DNA of 64,000 nt from Thiobacillus thioparus DSM 505 (GCF_000373385.1 NZ_KB891327.1:133690-197689); one strand, 5' to 3'; counted from the first letter of the stretch, positions 11,434-21,382 are shown. Notes: generated by a model not told the origin, from the letters alone. Made by a program: numbers and translations.

Positions 11434-12879
11434 ATGCGCCACGCCCTCATGCAATTCGCGCCCGCTTTTCCAGAGATCTTCGTGTTGATTATGATCTCGC
11501 TGATCCTGGTAGTCGACGCCGCGGTCGACGACGGTAAACGCTTTCTGGCCTACTTCCTTTCGCTTGTCACGCTGGCCGGGGCGAGCTTTCTTACCCTGCG
11601 CGATTTTTCTACCCTGCCGGTGCTGACGCTGGGCGGGCTGTTCATCGACGATCCGCTGTCCGACGTACTGAAGCTGTTTCTCTACCTGTCGGTGGCCATT
11701 GTCCTGGTGTATTCGCGCGATTACCTGCGTCAGCGCGGACTCTACAAGGGCGAATTCTTCGTGCTGGCGTTGTTTGCGCTGCTGGGCATGATGGTGATGG
11801 TGTCGGCCAGCCATTTCCTGACGCTGTACCTCGGCCTTGAACTGCTGTCGCTGTCGTTGTATGCCATGGTTGCGTTGCAGCGCGATTCCAGCGTGGCGAC
11901 CGAGGCGGCGATGAAATATTTCGTGCTGGGTGCGCTGGCGTCGGGCATGCTGCTCTATGGCATGTCGATGGTCTACGGCGTCACCGGTTCGCTGGGGCTG
12001 GGCGATATCGCCATCGCCCTGCAGGACGGCACCGATCTACGCATCCCGCTGGTGTTCGGCATCGTTTTCATCGTGGCAGGCCTGGCGTTCAAGCTCGGTG
12101 CGGTGCCGTTCCACATGTGGATACCCGACGTCTATCACGGCGCGCCGACCGCGATGACGTTGTTCATCGGTTCCGCGCCCAAGATCGCCGCATTTGCCTT
12201 CGTGATCCGCATTCTGGGGCAGGGCCTCGAATCGCAGGTGAGCGATTGGCGCGGCATGCTGGTGATCCTCGCGGTACTGTCGATGGCGCTTGGCAACATC
12301 GCGGCCATTGCGCAAAGCAACCTGAAGCGGATGCTTGCCTATTCGGCCATTTCGCACATGGGCTTCATGCTGCTGGGCATCCTCGCCGGCTCGCAGAACG
12401 GCTATGGCAGCGCGATGTTCTATGTACTGGTGTACGCACTGATGAGCCTGGGCGGTTTCGGCATGATCCTGCTATTGTCGCGTGCCGGTTTCGAGGCTGA
12501 TCGGCTGGAGGACTTCAAGGGGCTGAACCGCCGCAGTCCGTGGCTCGCGTTCATGATGCTGCTGCTGATGTTCTCGATGGCGGGCGTACCGCCTACCGTG
12601 GGATTCTATGCCAAGCTGTCGGTGCTGCAGGCCGTGGTCGAGATCGGTTATGTGTGGCTGGCGGTGGCGGCAGTACTGTTTTCGCTCATCGGCGCGTTCT
12701 ACTATCTGCGCATTGTCAAGCTGATGTACTTCGACGCGCCGCACGATGCGGCCCCGATTAAGGCGAGCCCCGATGCCCGTGTCGTCATGTCGGTCAACGG
12801 ATTGGCCATTCTGGCGCTGGGGATCATGCCGCAACCGTTGATGGCGGTATGCATCCACGCCATCCGTGCGTCTTTCTGA
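11434..12879 (+). CDS. nuoN: NADH-quinone oxidoreductase subunit N (antiporter-like)
   Basis: A 481-residue third antiporter-like subunit. It shows [18 protein letters not shown] (membrane Glu), [20 protein letters not shown] and [15 protein letters not shown]. It is the last structural gene of the nuo operon. It is followed by a short non-coding stretch with a GC-rich hairpin and then by the DUF2818 gene, the usual betaproteobacterial order. Confidence 0.98.
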   Translation: MRHALMQFAPAFPEIFVLIMISLILVVDAAVDDGKRFLAYFLSLVTLAGASFLTLRDFSTLPVLTLGGLFIDDPLSDVLKLFLYLSVAIVLVYSRDYLRQRGLYKGEFFVLALFALLGMMVMVSASHFLTLYLGLELLSLSLYAMVALQRDSSVATEAAMKYFVLGALASGMLLYGMSMVYGVTGSLGLGDIAIALQDGTDLRIPLVFGIVFIVAGLAFKLGAVPFHMWIPDVYHGAPTAMTLFIGSAPKIAAFAFVIRILGQGLESQVSDWRGMLVILAVLSMALGNIAAIAQSNLKRMLAYSAISHMGFMLLGILAGSQNGYGSAMFYVLVYALMSLGGFGMILLLSRAGFEADRLEDFKGLNRRSPWLAFMMLLLMFSMAGVPPTVGFYAKLSVLQAVVEIGYVWLAVAAVLFSLIGAFYYLRIVKLMYFDAPHDAAPIKASPDARVVMSVNGLAILALGIMPQPLMAVCIHAIRASF

Positions 12880-12903
12880 ATCGGGATATTTGAACCAAAT
12901 CGT

Positions 12904-12925
12904 GCCGGGGCAGGTCTGCTCCGGC
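12904..12925 (+). terminator. GC-rich hairpin after nuoN (possible attenuator)
   Basis: The arms GCCGGGGCA (12904-12912) and TGCTCCGGC (12917-12925) pair over 9 bp (one G-T) around a 4-base loop. No uninterrupted T-run follows, so it may be a partial terminator or an mRNA-stabilising element between nuoN and the DUF2818 gene rather than a full terminator. Confidence 0.35.
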
Positions 12926-12949
12926 GTTATCTAGCTTTTCGGATCCACC

Positions 12950-13252
12950 GTGAATTTTTCCACTACCCTGCTGCTGACCCTGGCGTTCATTGCCGCCAAC
13001 CTGCCTTTCCTCGTCGAGCGGATCTTCTTCGTCATACGGCCTAAAACCGACACCAAGAATTTCGCCTGGCGGCTACTAGAACTGGTGGTGCTGTTTTTCG
13101 TGGTGGGCGGCATCGCGCGGCTGCTGGAAGGCAAACTCGGCGACATTCAGCATCAGGACTGGGAATTCTATGCGGTCAATGCCTCGCTGTTCGTAGTATT
13201 CGCTTATCCCGGCTTCGTCTACCGTTATCTGTGGCGGCGGCGCGGCGCATAG
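12950..13252 (+). CDS. DUF2818 family small membrane protein
   Basis: A 100-residue protein with three hydrophobic stretches, near residues 4-20 (LLLTLAFIAANLPFLVERIF), 42-56 (ELVVLFFVVGGIARL) and 76-93, and a basic C-terminus (YRYLWRRRGA). I recognise it from memory as DUF2818, a family repeatedly found straight after nuoN in betaproteobacteria. Its function is unknown; the context suggests a role in complex I assembly or stability, which is inference. It starts with GTG at 12950, 70 bases after nuoN. Confidence 0.8.
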   Translation: MNFSTTLLLTLAFIAANLPFLVERIFFVIRPKTDTKNFAWRLLELVVLFFVVGGIARLLEGKLGDIQHQDWEFYAVNASLFVVFAYPGFVYRYLWRRRGA

Positions 13253-13254
13253 GC

Positions 13255-13479
13255 ATGGACGCCCTGGAATTCAGGTTGCGTGACGAACATGTCGCGCTTT
13301 GCGATCTGCTCAAACTCAGTGGTATTGCCGACAGCAGCGGGCAAGGCAAGCACCTGATCGCCACCGGCGAAGTCACCGTCGACGGCCAGCCCGAAAGCCG
13401 CAAGACGGCGAAAATACGAGCGAACCAGACGGTGCAGTGCCTGGGCCAGACCGTTCGGGTCGTGGCCGACCAGGTGTAG
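13255..13479 (+). CDS. S4-domain RNA-binding protein (YbcJ-like)
   Basis: A 74-residue single-domain protein with the S4 RNA-binding fold: CDLLKLSGIADSSGQGKHLI, then ATGEVTVDGQPESRKTAKIR. This is the alpha-L motif layout of YbcJ and related small S4 proteins, thought to bind structured RNA, possibly on the ribosome. The frame is open upstream to 13231, but the ATG at 13255 lies 2 bases after the DUF2818 stop and gives the usual length. It converges with the minus-strand methyltransferase gene. Confidence 0.8.
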   Translation: MDALEFRLRDEHVALCDLLKLSGIADSSGQGKHLIATGEVTVDGQPESRKTAKIRANQTVQCLGQTVRVVADQV

Positions 13480-13515
13480 CCAGAAGGGAGAGTCCAAGGT
13501 CCGATCTTCGATCCG

Positions 13516-14238
13516 CTATGGACTGTTTTTTCTGAAAAGATCGACCCGGATGGGCATGTGGAAAGTCGCCCCGTTTGGAGACATGTGGTGATTGAATCCC
13601 GAGCGCACGGTCTCGTAAAGCGTAGGGGATAATCGGTGCTCGGTGTGGGTCACCTTGAGTGTCCGGTTTTCAAACTGGTCGAAATCATCGAAGTGCATCG
13701 GTTGCAGGAAGAATGTCTGCGATACGAGCGACAGCCGCTGTGCTGAAATGGCTCGGACTTCCGCTGCAAAGGCAGCCTCCCTCACTACCTTCTCGTCATG
13801 GAATAGCCGAAGGATCTCGTTGAAGTCACCGGCATAGACGGGTTCCGAAATGTATGCCAGGCCACCCGGTTTCAGTACCCTGCGGATCTCGGAGAAAGTG
13901 TCGTCCATTCGTTCGACCGGGACGTGGTGCAGGGATTTGAGCATCAGGACGATGTCAACGCTCGAATCGTCAGTCGGGATGTTTTCTGCGCCGCCAAACG
14001 CGAATTGGACGTTGCCCGGTTTTTCCGCCGCCTGGTTTTCGGCGAGTTGCGTGGCATCCACTTCCAGGGCAAGCACCGAGGCAGCCGTTTGGGCGACCAG
14101 TCGGGTCTTCTCCGCCTTGCCGCAGCCGAGTTCAAGCACCTTCGCGCCAGGCAGTGGCAGCCGTTCCTTGAGGATGTCGCCTTCATCGGCAACGCGAAGG
14201 GCGCTCGGGTCTGCAATACGCATTTCGCTGGCTTTCAT
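13516..14238 (-). CDS. Class I SAM-dependent methyltransferase
   Basis: A 240-residue protein with a Rossmann methyltransferase core. Motif I is KVLELGCGKAEKT near residues 33-45, an acidic residue ends the second strand (ALEVDA), motif II/III is VDIVLMLKSLHHVP, and RVLKPGGLAYISEP follows. The substrate cannot be told from sequence. It resembles UbiE/arsenite-methyltransferase-like type 11 enzymes in general layout only. It lies downstream of mutS and the frameshifted small gene on the same strand, about 120 bases after the latter, and could share their transcript. Confidence 0.85.
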   Translation of the reverse strand: MKASEMRIADPSALRVADEGDILKERLPLPGAKVLELGCGKAEKTRLVAQTAASVLALEVDATQLAENQAAEKPGNVQFAFGGAENIPTDDSSVDIVLMLKSLHHVPVERMDDTFSEIRRVLKPGGLAYISEPVYAGDFNEILRLFHDEKVVREAAFAAEVRAISAQRLSLVSQTFFLQPMHFDDFDQFENRTLKVTHTEHRLSPTLYETVRSGFNHHMSPNGATFHMPIRVDLFRKNSP

Positions 14239-14360
14239 GTCGTGGTCCTGGTTGTGTAATCCGGTGCCGATCGTGCAGGGTCCAAGGTCGATGGACGGTC
14301 AGGGTGTGATGGCTCCGTCATGGCATGCCAAACCGGGCGGATTGGGTCCCCTGGTGCGGC

Positions 14361-14602
14361 TTACAGGAAGCAAAAAGTATAACGCCCGGAATCGAAATCA
14401 ACCGCCAGTCGTGCTCCGCGGTTGAGCGCATAGTCCCAGGATCCTTTGGTAGCGCAGCCTTCATGGCATTCGCTCACGCCCGCCGGCGATTCGAGGTCGC
14501 GCTCGCGGTCGTACCAGCTCAACAACATGGTGTCGTCGCCAATTTGAGTGCGGCATTGAAGTCGAGGTCGAGCTCGGTGGTGTCGAGACGAAGTGTGTTC
14601 AC
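14361..14602 (-). pseudogene. Small conserved-looking gene after mutS, interrupted by an apparent 1-base frameshift
   Basis: Two minus-strand frames read as one small protein of about 81 residues. The first part begins at GTG 14602-14600, which overlaps the mutS stop as GTGA, and reads [20 protein letters not shown]. The second part, in another frame from about 14536, reads DDTMLLSWYDRERDLESPAG and continues through a Cys-containing stretch to YTFCFL, stop at 14361-14363. The total span is 242 bases, one short of a whole number of codons, so one base appears to be missing near 14537. The layout and the SWYDRER...SP...C core remind me of the AF1514/DUF5619 family, but that is a weak recollection. 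It could be a sequencing error, a true mutation or recoding; no classical slippery heptamer is present. The downstream part alone has an ATG at 14528 (55 codons). Confidence 0.6.
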
Positions 14603-17157
14603 GGTGAGGTATCCGTCAGCGCCTTCAGAGCATAGAGCATGTCGAGCGCCGCCTTCGGCGTGAGGGTGTCGGGGTCGAGTTCGCGCAGCTGGTCGAGCGC
14701 AGGATGTGGCGGCGGGGCGTCGTTGGGAAGATGGGCGGCGAACAGATCGCCTTGCGGACCGGGTTGCAACTGGGCATCCTCGAGTTCGCGCAGATGGCGG
14801 CGCGCTGCATGAATCACGGGACTGGGTACGCCGGCCAGACGCGCGACCTGGATGCCGTAGCTCTGCGAGGCCGGGCCTTCTTCCACCGCGTGCAGGAACA
14901 CCAGGTCGGCACCGTGCTCCTTGGCATCGAGGTGGACGTTGGCGAGCTGGCGGAATTCCTGCGCCAGTTGGGTCAATTCGAAATAGTGGGTGGCGAACAG
15001 GGTGAACGCTCGGGTCGCGGTCACCAGGTGGCGCGCGACCGCCCAGGCCAGCGCGAGACCGTCGAAGGTGGAGGTGCCGCGGCCGATTTCGTCGAGCAGA
15101 ACCAGACTGTTGGCGCTGGCGTTGTTCAGGATGTGCGCGGTCTCGGTCATCTCGACCATGAAGGTCGAACGTCCCCCGGCCAGGTCGTCGGAAGCACCGA
15201 TGCGGGTGAAAATCTGGTCGACGTCGCCGATCTTCGCTGAGTTGGCGGGCACCCACAGGCCGCAGCAGGCCAGCAGCGCGGTCAGAGCGACCTGTCGCAT
15301 GTAAGTCGACTTGCCGCCCATGTTGGGGCCTGTGATCAGCAGCATCTGTCGGCTGCGGGTCAGAAGCACGTCGTTGGGAATAAAGTGCGCCACCTGAGCC
15401 TCGACCACCGGATGGCGGCTGCTGCGGATGACGATACCGGGTTCCTCGCTGTAGTCGGGTGCACACAGTTTCAGCGTGCCAGTCCGTTCGGCTTGGCTCG
15501 CCAGTACGTCGATCTCGGCCAGCGCGGCGGCAATCGACAACAGGTCGGGCACGTGCGGCGTCAGCGTTTCCAGCAAAGCCTCGAATAGCGCCTTCTCGCG
15601 TGCCAGCGCGCGGTCCTGAGCCGACAGCGCCTTGTCTTCGAACGCCTTGAGTTCCGGCGTGATGTAGCGTTCGGCGTTTTTCAGCGTCTGGCGGCGGCGA
15701 TAGTCGTCGGGGACGTTTTCCGACTGGGCTCGGCTGACTTCGATGTAGAAGCCATGCACCTTGTTGTATTCGACCTTGAGCGTGCCGATGCCCGAGCGTG
15801 CGCGTTCGCGGGTCTCCAGTTCCAGCAGGAAGGCTCCGGCGTCGCGTGTCAGCGCGCGCAGCTCGTCGAGCTCGGCATCGTAGCCGTCGGCGATGACGCC
15901 GCCTTCGCGCAGCACGCTGGCAGGCTCGGGTTGGATGGCTTGCACGAGCAGGGCATGCAGGTCGGGACGGGCGGCGAGTTGGGATTGCAGTGCCGACAGG
16001 TGCACGCGGTCATCAGGCAGCGAGGCGACGAGTTCGGGCAGCAGTGCCAGCGTGTCGCGCAGGCCGGACAGGTCGCGCGGTCGCGCGTTCTTCAGCGCGA
16101 TGCGGCCGCTGATCCGCTCCACGTCGGCGCAGCTTTTCAGAAGGCAGGTAAGGGTGACGGCTGTATCGGGCAGCTCGACGAGCACGCCAATAGCGTCACG
16201 CCGCCGGGTCAGGATTCCACGATCGCGCAGCGGATGGTGCAGCCAGTGCCTGAGCAAGCGTGTCCCCATGCCCGTAGCGGTGGTATCGAGCACCGACAGC
16301 AGCGTCGGCGCCGCTTCGCCACGCAGGGTTTCGGTGAGTTCCAGATTGCGGCGGGTGGCGGCATCGAGCTGCACTAAGTCGCTGTCGCGCTCGGCACGAA
16401 TCGATTGGATATGCGGCAGCGCGGTGCGCTGCGTGGACTGGATGTAGTCGAGCAGGGCGCCTGCGGCGGCAATCGCCAGTGGCAGATCGGCCACACCGAA
16501 GCCGCTTAAATCGCGGCTGCCGAATTGCTGCGCCAGGCGGCTTTGTGCGCTGCTGGAATCGAACTGCCACGGCGCCAGCCGGCGCACCGCGCAAGGCGCG
16601 TCGAGCTCAAAGTCATCGGGTGCGAGGATTTCTGCCGGCCGCACCCGCGCCAGCAGGGCGGGGAGGGTGGTGGCATTGCTCTCGGTGACCTGGAAACGCC
16701 CGGCGGCAAGATTCAGCCAGGCCACGCCGATCGATTCGGTTCCCGGAGCGACCGCCAGGATCAGCGTGTCGCGCGTCTCGTCCAGCAAGCCCGAATCGGT
16801 CAACGTGCCTGGCGTCACGATGCGCGTTACCTGACGTTCGACCGGGCCTTTCGACGTTGCAGGATCGCCCACCTGTTCGGCAATCACCACCGATTCGCCC
16901 AGTTTCAGTAACCGCGCCAAATACTGCTCGACGCTGTGGTAAGGCACGCCGGCCATCTTGATCGGCGCGCCCGCAGAGGCGCCGCGCGTCGTGAGCGTGA
17001 TGTTGAGGAGCCGCGCGGCCTTCTCGGCGTCCTCGAAGAACAGCTCGTAGAAGTCGCCCATGCGGTAGAACAGCAGCATGTCGGGATGCTGTGCCTTGAT
17101 GCCGAGGTACTGCTGCATCATCGGCGTGTGGGCAGTGGGCTCCTTGGCGATGGACAT
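14599..17157 (-). CDS. mutS: DNA mismatch repair protein MutS
   Basis: An 852-residue mismatch-recognition ATPase that starts methyl-directed repair with MutL. Domain I near the N-terminus has the mismatch-wedge motif [12 protein letters not shown]. The connector, lever and clamp domains fill the middle. The ATPase domain has Walker [15 protein letters not shown], the signature region [13 protein letters not shown], Walker [17 protein letters not shown] and the switch His in [10 protein letters not shown]. Length is normal. The stop at 14599 overlaps the GTG of the following small gene, and suhB lies 19 bases upstream on the same strand. Confidence 0.98.
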   Translation of the reverse strand: MSIAKEPTAHTPMMQQYLGIKAQHPDMLLFYRMGDFYELFFEDAEKAARLLNITLTTRGASAGAPIKMAGVPYHSVEQYLARLLKLGESVVIAEQVGDPATSKGPVERQVTRIVTPGTLTDSGLLDETRDTLILAVAPGTESIGVAWLNLAAGRFQVTESNATTLPALLARVRPAEILAPDDFELDAPCAVRRLAPWQFDSSSAQSRLAQQFGSRDLSGFGVADLPLAIAAAGALLDYIQSTQRTALPHIQSIRAERDSDLVQLDAATRRNLELTETLRGEAAPTLLSVLDTTATGMGTRLLRHWLHHPLRDRGILTRRRDAIGVLVELPDTAVTLTCLLKSCADVERISGRIALKNARPRDLSGLRDTLALLPELVASLPDDRVHLSALQSQLAARPDLHALLVQAIQPEPASVLREGGVIADGYDAELDELRALTRDAGAFLLELETRERARSGIGTLKVEYNKVHGFYIEVSRAQSENVPDDYRRRQTLKNAERYITPELKAFEDKALSAQDRALAREKALFEALLETLTPHVPDLLSIAAALAEIDVLASQAERTGTLKLCAPDYSEEPGIVIRSSRHPVVEAQVAHFIPNDVLLTRSRQMLLITGPNMGGKSTYMRQVALTALLACCGLWVPANSAKIGDVDQIFTRIGASDDLAGGRSTFMVEMTETAHILNNASANSLVLLDEIGRGTSTFDGLALAWAVARHLVTATRAFTLFATHYFELTQLAQEFRQLANVHLDAKEHGADLVFLHAVEEGPASQSYGIQVARLAGVPSPVIHAARRHLRELEDAQLQPGPQGDLFAAHLPNDAPPPHPALDQLRELDPDTLTPKAALDMLYALKALTDTSP

Positions 17158-17176
17158 GGGTGGACTGCTGTTCGGA

Positions 17177-17983
17177 TCAGATCTTCAGTTCGGGCGGAAG
17201 GTGCGGCGCGATGACCTGCAGCATCTGCCCGAAGATTTTCGGGGTGGCGGCGACGATGTTGCCGGATTCGAGAAAGCCTTCGTCGCCCATGAAATTGCCG
17301 ACCAGAGCGCCGGATTCCTGCGCGATCAGGCTGCCGGCAGCGAGATCCCAGGGCTGCAGGTGCATTTCCCAGAAGCCGTCGTAGCGGCCGCAGGCCACGT
17401 AGCACAGGTCGAGCGCGGCCGAGCCGGGGCGACGCAGGCCCGAGGTCGCCTTCATCATGTCGCGGAACATGTTGAGGTAGGCCTCGGAGAAACTGAAGTC
17501 GCGGAAGGGGAAGCCTGTGCCGATCAGGCATTCGGAGAGTTTGCTGCGCTTGCTGGCACGGATGCGGCGGTCGTTGAGCATGGCGCCGCGTCCGCGAGTG
17601 GCGGTGAAGAGTTCGTTGCGTGCCGGGTCGTAGACGACGGCCTGGGTAATCTGGCCCTTGTGCTTGAGGGCAATCGAGACGGAATATTGCTGCAGACCGT
17701 GCAGGAAGTTGGTGGTGCCGTCCAGCGGATCGATGATCCACTCGTAGTCCTCGCCATTCTTGGCTGCGGCGGTGCCGGACTCCTCTGCTAAAATCCCATG
17801 ATTTGGGTAGGCGTCGAGCAGGGTTTCAATGATGGCGCGCTCGGCCATCTGGTCGACCTCGCTGACGTAATCGCGGTCCTGTTTGCTCCGAACGGTGAGC
17901 TGGTCGAGGTCGAGCGAGGCGCGATTGATGATCGCCCCGGCTTTGCGAGCGGCTTTCACCGCCGTATTGAGCATGGGATGCAT
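17177..17983 (-). CDS. suhB: Inositol-1-monophosphatase SuhB
   Basis: A 268-residue Mg-dependent phosphatase of the inositol monophosphatase family. In proteobacteria SuhB also acts with Nus factors in rRNA antitermination. Metal-binding motifs are visible: ILAEESG near residue 65, [15 protein letters not shown] near residue 82, and the C-terminal [14 protein letters not shown]. It is divergent from trmJ, with only 45 bases between the starts, a very common proteobacterial arrangement, so both promoters must overlap there. A second in-frame Met ([14 protein letters not shown]) lies three codons downstream and is an alternative start. Confidence 0.96.
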   Translation of the reverse strand: MHPMLNTAVKAARKAGAIINRASLDLDQLTVRSKQDRDYVSEVDQMAERAIIETLLDAYPNHGILAEESGTAAAKNGEDYEWIIDPLDGTTNFLHGLQQYSVSIALKHKGQITQAVVYDPARNELFTATRGRGAMLNDRRIRASKRSKLSECLIGTGFPFRDFSFSEAYLNMFRDMMKATSGLRRPGSAALDLCYVACGRYDGFWEMHLQPWDLAAGSLIAQESGALVGNFMGDEGFLESGNIVAATPKIFGQMLQVIAPHLPPELKI

Positions 17984-18028
17984 GATGTCTGGCTATGGAT
18001 TCAAAGAACGAGCCGCTTATTTTACTTG

Positions 18029-18796
18029 ATGACCACAGCCGATCCTCAACTTCTCGCCAATATTCGTATCGTGCTGACGCGTACCAGCCATCCCGGCAAT
18101 ATCGGTGCGGCGGCCCGGGCGATGAAGACGATGGGCTTGTCCCGGCTGGTGCTGGTCGATCCTGCCGTTTTCCCCAATAGTCAGGCCGACGCCATGGCGT
18201 CGGGCGCGGCCGACCTGCTGACGCAGGCAAGGGTATGCGCCACGCTGGCCGAGGCGCTCGCCGACTCCACGCTCGCACTCGGCGTGTCGGCACGCCGGCG
18301 CGACATCGTGTCCGAAGTGCTGACCCCGCCCGAGGCCTCGATCCGCCTGTTGGCCGAAGCGCAGACCGGCCCCGTGGCGCTGGTGTTCGGCAACGAAACC
18401 AGCGGGCTATCGAACGAGGAGTTGAGCCTCTGCCAGGGACTGGTCACGATCGCGGCCAACCCGGCATACAGTTCGCTCAACCTGGCGGCGGCAGTTCAGG
18501 TATTGAGCTATGAAATCCGCCAGGCCTGGCTGGGGCATGCGAGTTGGCCCCAACCGGAGTTGGATGCGGCGACGGGTGATGAAATGGAACGCTTCTACGG
18601 CCATCTGGAAACCGCACTGGCCGAACTGGAATTCCTCAATCCCGGTTCGCCCGGCAAGCTGATGTTGAAACTACGGCGCCTGTTTGCGCGTACCCGGCTG
18701 GCGAAGGAGGAAGTGAACATTTTGCGCGGCATCCTGACGGCGGCGCAGGAAGCCAAGCAGAAGGCAAATGGCACGCGGAACCACGGTGCAGAATAG
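18029..18796 (+). CDS. trmJ: tRNA (cytidine/uridine-2'-O)-methyltransferase TrmJ
   Basis: A 255-residue SPOUT (trefoil-knot) methyltransferase that 2'-O-methylates the wobble-side position 32 of tRNAs. Motifs are NIRIVLTRTSHPGNIGAAAR at the N-terminus (the conserved Arg/Asn pair), LVFGNETSGLSNEEL and the knot segment NPAYSSLNLAAAVQVLSYE. The frame is open far upstream, overlapping suhB, but the ATG at 18029 gives the family N-terminus. It is followed 36 bases later by cysE. Its stop codon lies inside an IscR-like box that would serve cysE. Confidence 0.95.
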   Translation: MTTADPQLLANIRIVLTRTSHPGNIGAAARAMKTMGLSRLVLVDPAVFPNSQADAMASGAADLLTQARVCATLAEALADSTLALGVSARRRDIVSEVLTPPEASIRLLAEAQTGPVALVFGNETSGLSNEELSLCQGLVTIAANPAYSSLNLAAAVQVLSYEIRQAWLGHASWPQPELDAATGDEMERFYGHLETALAELEFLNPGSPGKLMLKLRRLFARTRLAKEEVNILRGILTAAQEAKQKANGTRNHGAE

Positions 18797-18817
18797 TTGA
18801 CTAAAATACTCGGATAA
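18793..18817 (+). promoter_or_regulatory. IscR type-1-like box upstream of cysE
   Basis: A 25-bp site beginning ATAGTTGACTAAAATACTCG closely fits the published IscR type 1 consensus ATASYYGACTRWWWYAGTCRRSTAT, with three clear departures in the right half (positions 18809, 18814 and 18817). It starts 15 bases before the cysE ATG at its 3' edge and includes a TTGACT that could serve as a -35 element. Nearly the same sequence occurs twice before iscR. Holo-IscR repression of cysE is inferred. Confidence 0.6.
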
Positions 18818-18832
18818 AGCATTCTCAAGCGC

Positions 18833-19591
18833 ATGAATCTGTTCAGCCAATTCAAGGAAGACATTGCCGTCGTGTTCGACAGGGACCCGGCGGCGCGCAC
18901 GACCTTCGAGGTCGTCACGACCTACCCCGGTTTCCACGCCATGGTGATCCACCGTCTGGCACACAAGCTGTGGCGAATGGAATGGAAATGGCTGGCGCGC
19001 TTCACCTCGCATATCGGCCGCTGGCTCACCGGCATCGAGATCCACCCGGGCGCCACCATCGGCCGCCGCGTCTTCATCGACCACGGCATGGGGGTGGTGG
19101 TGGGCGAGACGGCGGAAATCGGTGACGACTGCACGCTGTATCACGGCGTGACGCTCGGCGGCACCTCATGGAACAAGGGCAAGCGCCACCCCACTCTGAT
19201 GCCCGGCGTGGTGGTGGGGGCGGGCGCCAAGATCCTCGGCCCGATCACCATCGGCGTCAATGCACGGGTCGGCTCCAATGCCGTGGTGGTGAAGGATGTG
19301 CCAGACAATGCCACGGCGGTGGGGATCCCGGCGCGTATTCTGGACAGTGCGGCGGAGAAGCAGCGCAATCAGCAGGCGGAAAAACTCGGATTCTCCGCCT
19401 ATGCCATTTCCGCCGATATGAACGACCCGGTGGTGAAGGCGATCCATGGTCTGATCGATCATTCGGCTCACATCGACCAGCGGCTGGAGAGGATATTGGC
19501 GCAGTTGCAGAAGCTGGGCGCCGAGATGCCGGCGGAGCAGGACAAGCCCGACGATTTCGACCCGAGTTATTTGAATAAAATAGTTGACTAA
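18833..19591 (+). CDS. cysE: Serine O-acetyltransferase
   Basis: A 252-residue enzyme making O-acetylserine from serine and acetyl-CoA, the committed step to cysteine. The left-handed beta-helix hexapeptide repeats are visible from about residue 64 ([20 protein letters not shown]) to residue 165, with the catalytic His in IDHGMG and the loop [14 protein letters not shown]. The long C-terminal tail beyond the helix (about residues 175-252) is typical of isc-linked CysE, which differs from the enterobacterial form. It lies directly before iscR, linking cysteine supply to Fe-S assembly. Its last codons overlap the first IscR box of the iscR promoter. Confidence 0.95.
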   Translation: MNLFSQFKEDIAVVFDRDPAARTTFEVVTTYPGFHAMVIHRLAHKLWRMEWKWLARFTSHIGRWLTGIEIHPGATIGRRVFIDHGMGVVVGETAEIGDDCTLYHGVTLGGTSWNKGKRHPTLMPGVVVGAGAKILGPITIGVNARVGSNAVVVKDVPDNATAVGIPARILDSAAEKQRNQQAEKLGFSAYAISADMNDPVVKAIHGLIDHSAHIDQRLERILAQLQKLGAEMPAEQDKPDDFDPSYLNKIVD

Positions 19592-19604
19592 ATTGCTAAG
19601 GTAA
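19580..19604 (+). promoter_or_regulatory. Distal IscR type-1-like box before iscR
   Basis: A 25-bp site beginning ATAGTTGACTAAATTGCTAA, overlapping the last codons and stop of cysE. The left half matches the IscR type 1 consensus exactly and the right half is weaker. It lies 28 bp upstream of the proximal copy, nearly three helical turns, which would place two IscR dimers on the same DNA face. Confidence 0.55.
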
Positions 19605-19607
19605 GGA

Positions 19608-19640
19608 ATAGTTGACTGAAATGCTCGGGAATTTTATAGT
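19608..19640 (+). promoter_or_regulatory. iscR promoter with proximal IscR type-1-like box
   Basis: An IscR-like box (19608-19632, beginning ATAGTTGACTGAAATGCTCG) contains a -35 element TTGACT at 19612-19617. A -10 element TATAGT lies at 19635-19640, 17 bases downstream, so transcription should start near 19647. The binding site covers the core promoter, the layout expected for negative autoregulation by [2Fe-2S]-IscR. A ribosome binding site (AGGAGA) precedes the iscR ATG at 19668. Confidence 0.75.
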
Positions 19641-19667
19641 TCGGGCGAAATTTCAGGAGAACGAGTC

Positions 19668-20129
19668 ATGAGATTGACCACCAAGGGCCGTTTCGCCGTC
19701 ACCGCCATGCTGGATCTGGCCTTGCGCGGCGGCAAGAATCCGGTGACGCTGGCCGGCATCAGCGAGCGCCAGGACATATCCCTGTCGTATCTGGAACAGC
19801 TTTTCAGCCGTCTGCGCCGGCACGAACTGGTCGAAAGCGTACGTGGCCCCGGCGGCGGCTATTATCTTGCCCGCTCGCTTGAAGACGTCAGCGTGGCCGA
19901 CATCATTCGCGCGGTGGATGAACCCATCGACGCAACCCAATGCGGTGGCAAGGAAAACTGTCACGACGAGCACCGCTGCCTGACGCACGACTTGTGGACC
20001 GGGCTCAACGCCCATATCTACGATTATCTGGACAACGTGACGCTGGCCACGCTGGTGGCCAAGCAGGACGAATGCAAGGACAAGGTCTTGCAAGACCGCC
20101 GCGCATCGAAGATGACGCTGGCCGCTTGA
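19668..20129 (+). CDS. iscR: Fe-S cluster regulator IscR
   Basis: A 153-residue Rrf2-family repressor. The N-terminal winged helix ([19 protein letters not shown]) and the three cluster cysteines in [13 protein letters not shown] (spacing C-x5-C-x5-C) identify it as IscR. With a cluster it represses type 1 sites; without one it acts at type 2 sites. It is the first gene of iscRSUA-hscBA, and the boxes described upstream fit autoregulation. It ends 22 bases before iscS. Confidence 0.97.
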   Translation: MRLTTKGRFAVTAMLDLALRGGKNPVTLAGISERQDISLSYLEQLFSRLRRHELVESVRGPGGGYYLARSLEDVSVADIIRAVDEPIDATQCGGKENCHDEHRCLTHDLWTGLNAHIYDYLDNVTLATLVAKQDECKDKVLQDRRASKMTLAA

Positions 20130-20151
20130 ACGATTCAATCAGGGCAAAACG

Positions 20152-21360
20152 ATGAAGACACTGTATTTCGATTACTCCGCCACCACCCCGGTCGATCCTC
20201 GTGTGGCTGAAAAAATGATCCCCTATCTGACCGAGCATTTCGGCAATCCGGCATCACGCTCCCATCCGTTTGGCTGGGAGGCAGAGAAGGCGGTCGAAGA
20301 CGCGCGTGGCCAGGTGGCTGCCCTGGTCGGTGCCGACCCCAAGGAAATCGTGTTCACGTCCGGCGCCACCGAATCGAACAACCTTGCCATCAAGGGCGCC
20401 GGCCACTTCTACTCGGCGACCAAGGGCAAGCACATCATTACCGTGCGTACCGAGCACAAGGCCGTGCTCGACACCGTGCGTGAAATGGAGCGTCAGGGTT
20501 TCGAGGCCACGTATCTGAACGTCAAGGAAAACGGCCTGCTCGACCTCGACGAATTCCGTGCAGCGATCCGCCCGGATACCGTGCTGGCCTCGGTGATGGC
20601 GGTCAACAACGAAATCGGTGTGATCCAGGACATCGAGGCGCTTGGCAAGATCTGCCGCGAAAAAGGCGTGATCTTCCACGTCGACGCGGCGCAGGCGACT
20701 GGCAAGATGCCGATCGACCTAACCAAGCTGCCGGTCGACCTGATGTCGTTTTCCGCTCACAAGACCTACGGTCCCAAGGGTATCGGCGCCCTGTACGTAC
20801 GCCGCAAGCCGCGCGTCCGCCTGGAAGCGCAGATGCATGGCGGCGGCCACGAGCGCGGCATGCGTTCGGGGACGCTGGCCACGCATCAGATCGTTGGCAT
20901 GGGCGAAGCCTTCCGTATCGCCCGTGAAGAAATGGCAACCGAGAACGAGCGTATCCGCATGTTGCGCGACCGCCTATACGCCGGCCTCAAGGACATCGAA
21001 GAAGTGCATCTGAACGGCGACATGGACCAGCGCGTGCCGCACAACCTCAATGTCAGCTTCAACTTCGTCGAGGGCGAATCGCTGATCATGGCAATCAAGG
21101 ATCTGGCGGTATCAAGCGGTTCCGCCTGTACCTCGGCCAGCCTGGAGCCGTCCTACGTGCTGCGCGCACTGGGCCGCAGCGACGAACTGGCGCACAGTTC
21201 GATCCGTTTCTCCATTGGCCGCTTTACCACCGAGGAAGAGGTCGACTACGCCATCAAGCTTCTGCATGAAAAAATCGGCAAGCTGCGCGAACTTTCCCCG
21301 CTGTGGGAAATGTTCAAGGAAGGCGTCGATCTGAATTCCGTGCAGTGGGCTGCACATTGA
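20152..21360 (+). CDS. iscS: Cysteine desulfurase IscS
   Basis: A 402-residue PLP enzyme that takes sulfur from cysteine for Fe-S clusters and tRNA thiolation. It shows the N-terminal [12 protein letters not shown], the PLP Lys in [16 protein letters not shown], and the catalytic Cys in the mobile loop [20 protein letters not shown]. Length and C-terminus ([20 protein letters not shown]) are typical of the housekeeping IscS, which needs its C-terminal tail to dock IscU. It is followed 22 bases later by iscU with a good ribosome binding site (AAGGAGAA). Confidence 0.98.
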   Translation: MKTLYFDYSATTPVDPRVAEKMIPYLTEHFGNPASRSHPFGWEAEKAVEDARGQVAALVGADPKEIVFTSGATESNNLAIKGAGHFYSATKGKHIITVRTEHKAVLDTVREMERQGFEATYLNVKENGLLDLDEFRAAIRPDTVLASVMAVNNEIGVIQDIEALGKICREKGVIFHVDAAQATGKMPIDLTKLPVDLMSFSAHKTYGPKGIGALYVRRKPRVRLEAQMHGGGHERGMRSGTLATHQIVGMGEAFRIAREEMATENERIRMLRDRLYAGLKDIEEVHLNGDMDQRVPHNLNVSFNFVEGESLIMAIKDLAVSSGSACTSASLEPSYVLRALGRSDELAHSSIRFSIGRFTTEEEVDYAIKLLHEKIGKLRELSPLWEMFKEGVDLNSVQWAAH

Positions 21361-21382
21361 TTTGAAGTAAAGGAGAACTACC

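Noticed and set aside
14530-14545. Programmed -1 frameshift in the small gene after mutS
   Set aside because: No X-XXY-YYZ slippery heptamer or clear stimulatory hairpin was seen; a missing base is simpler.
14519-15466. Long minus-strand frame ending in a sensible-looking tail
   Set aside because: Over most of its length it is the out-of-frame shadow of mutS. Only its last part (after 14602) is real, and it belongs to the frameshifted small gene.
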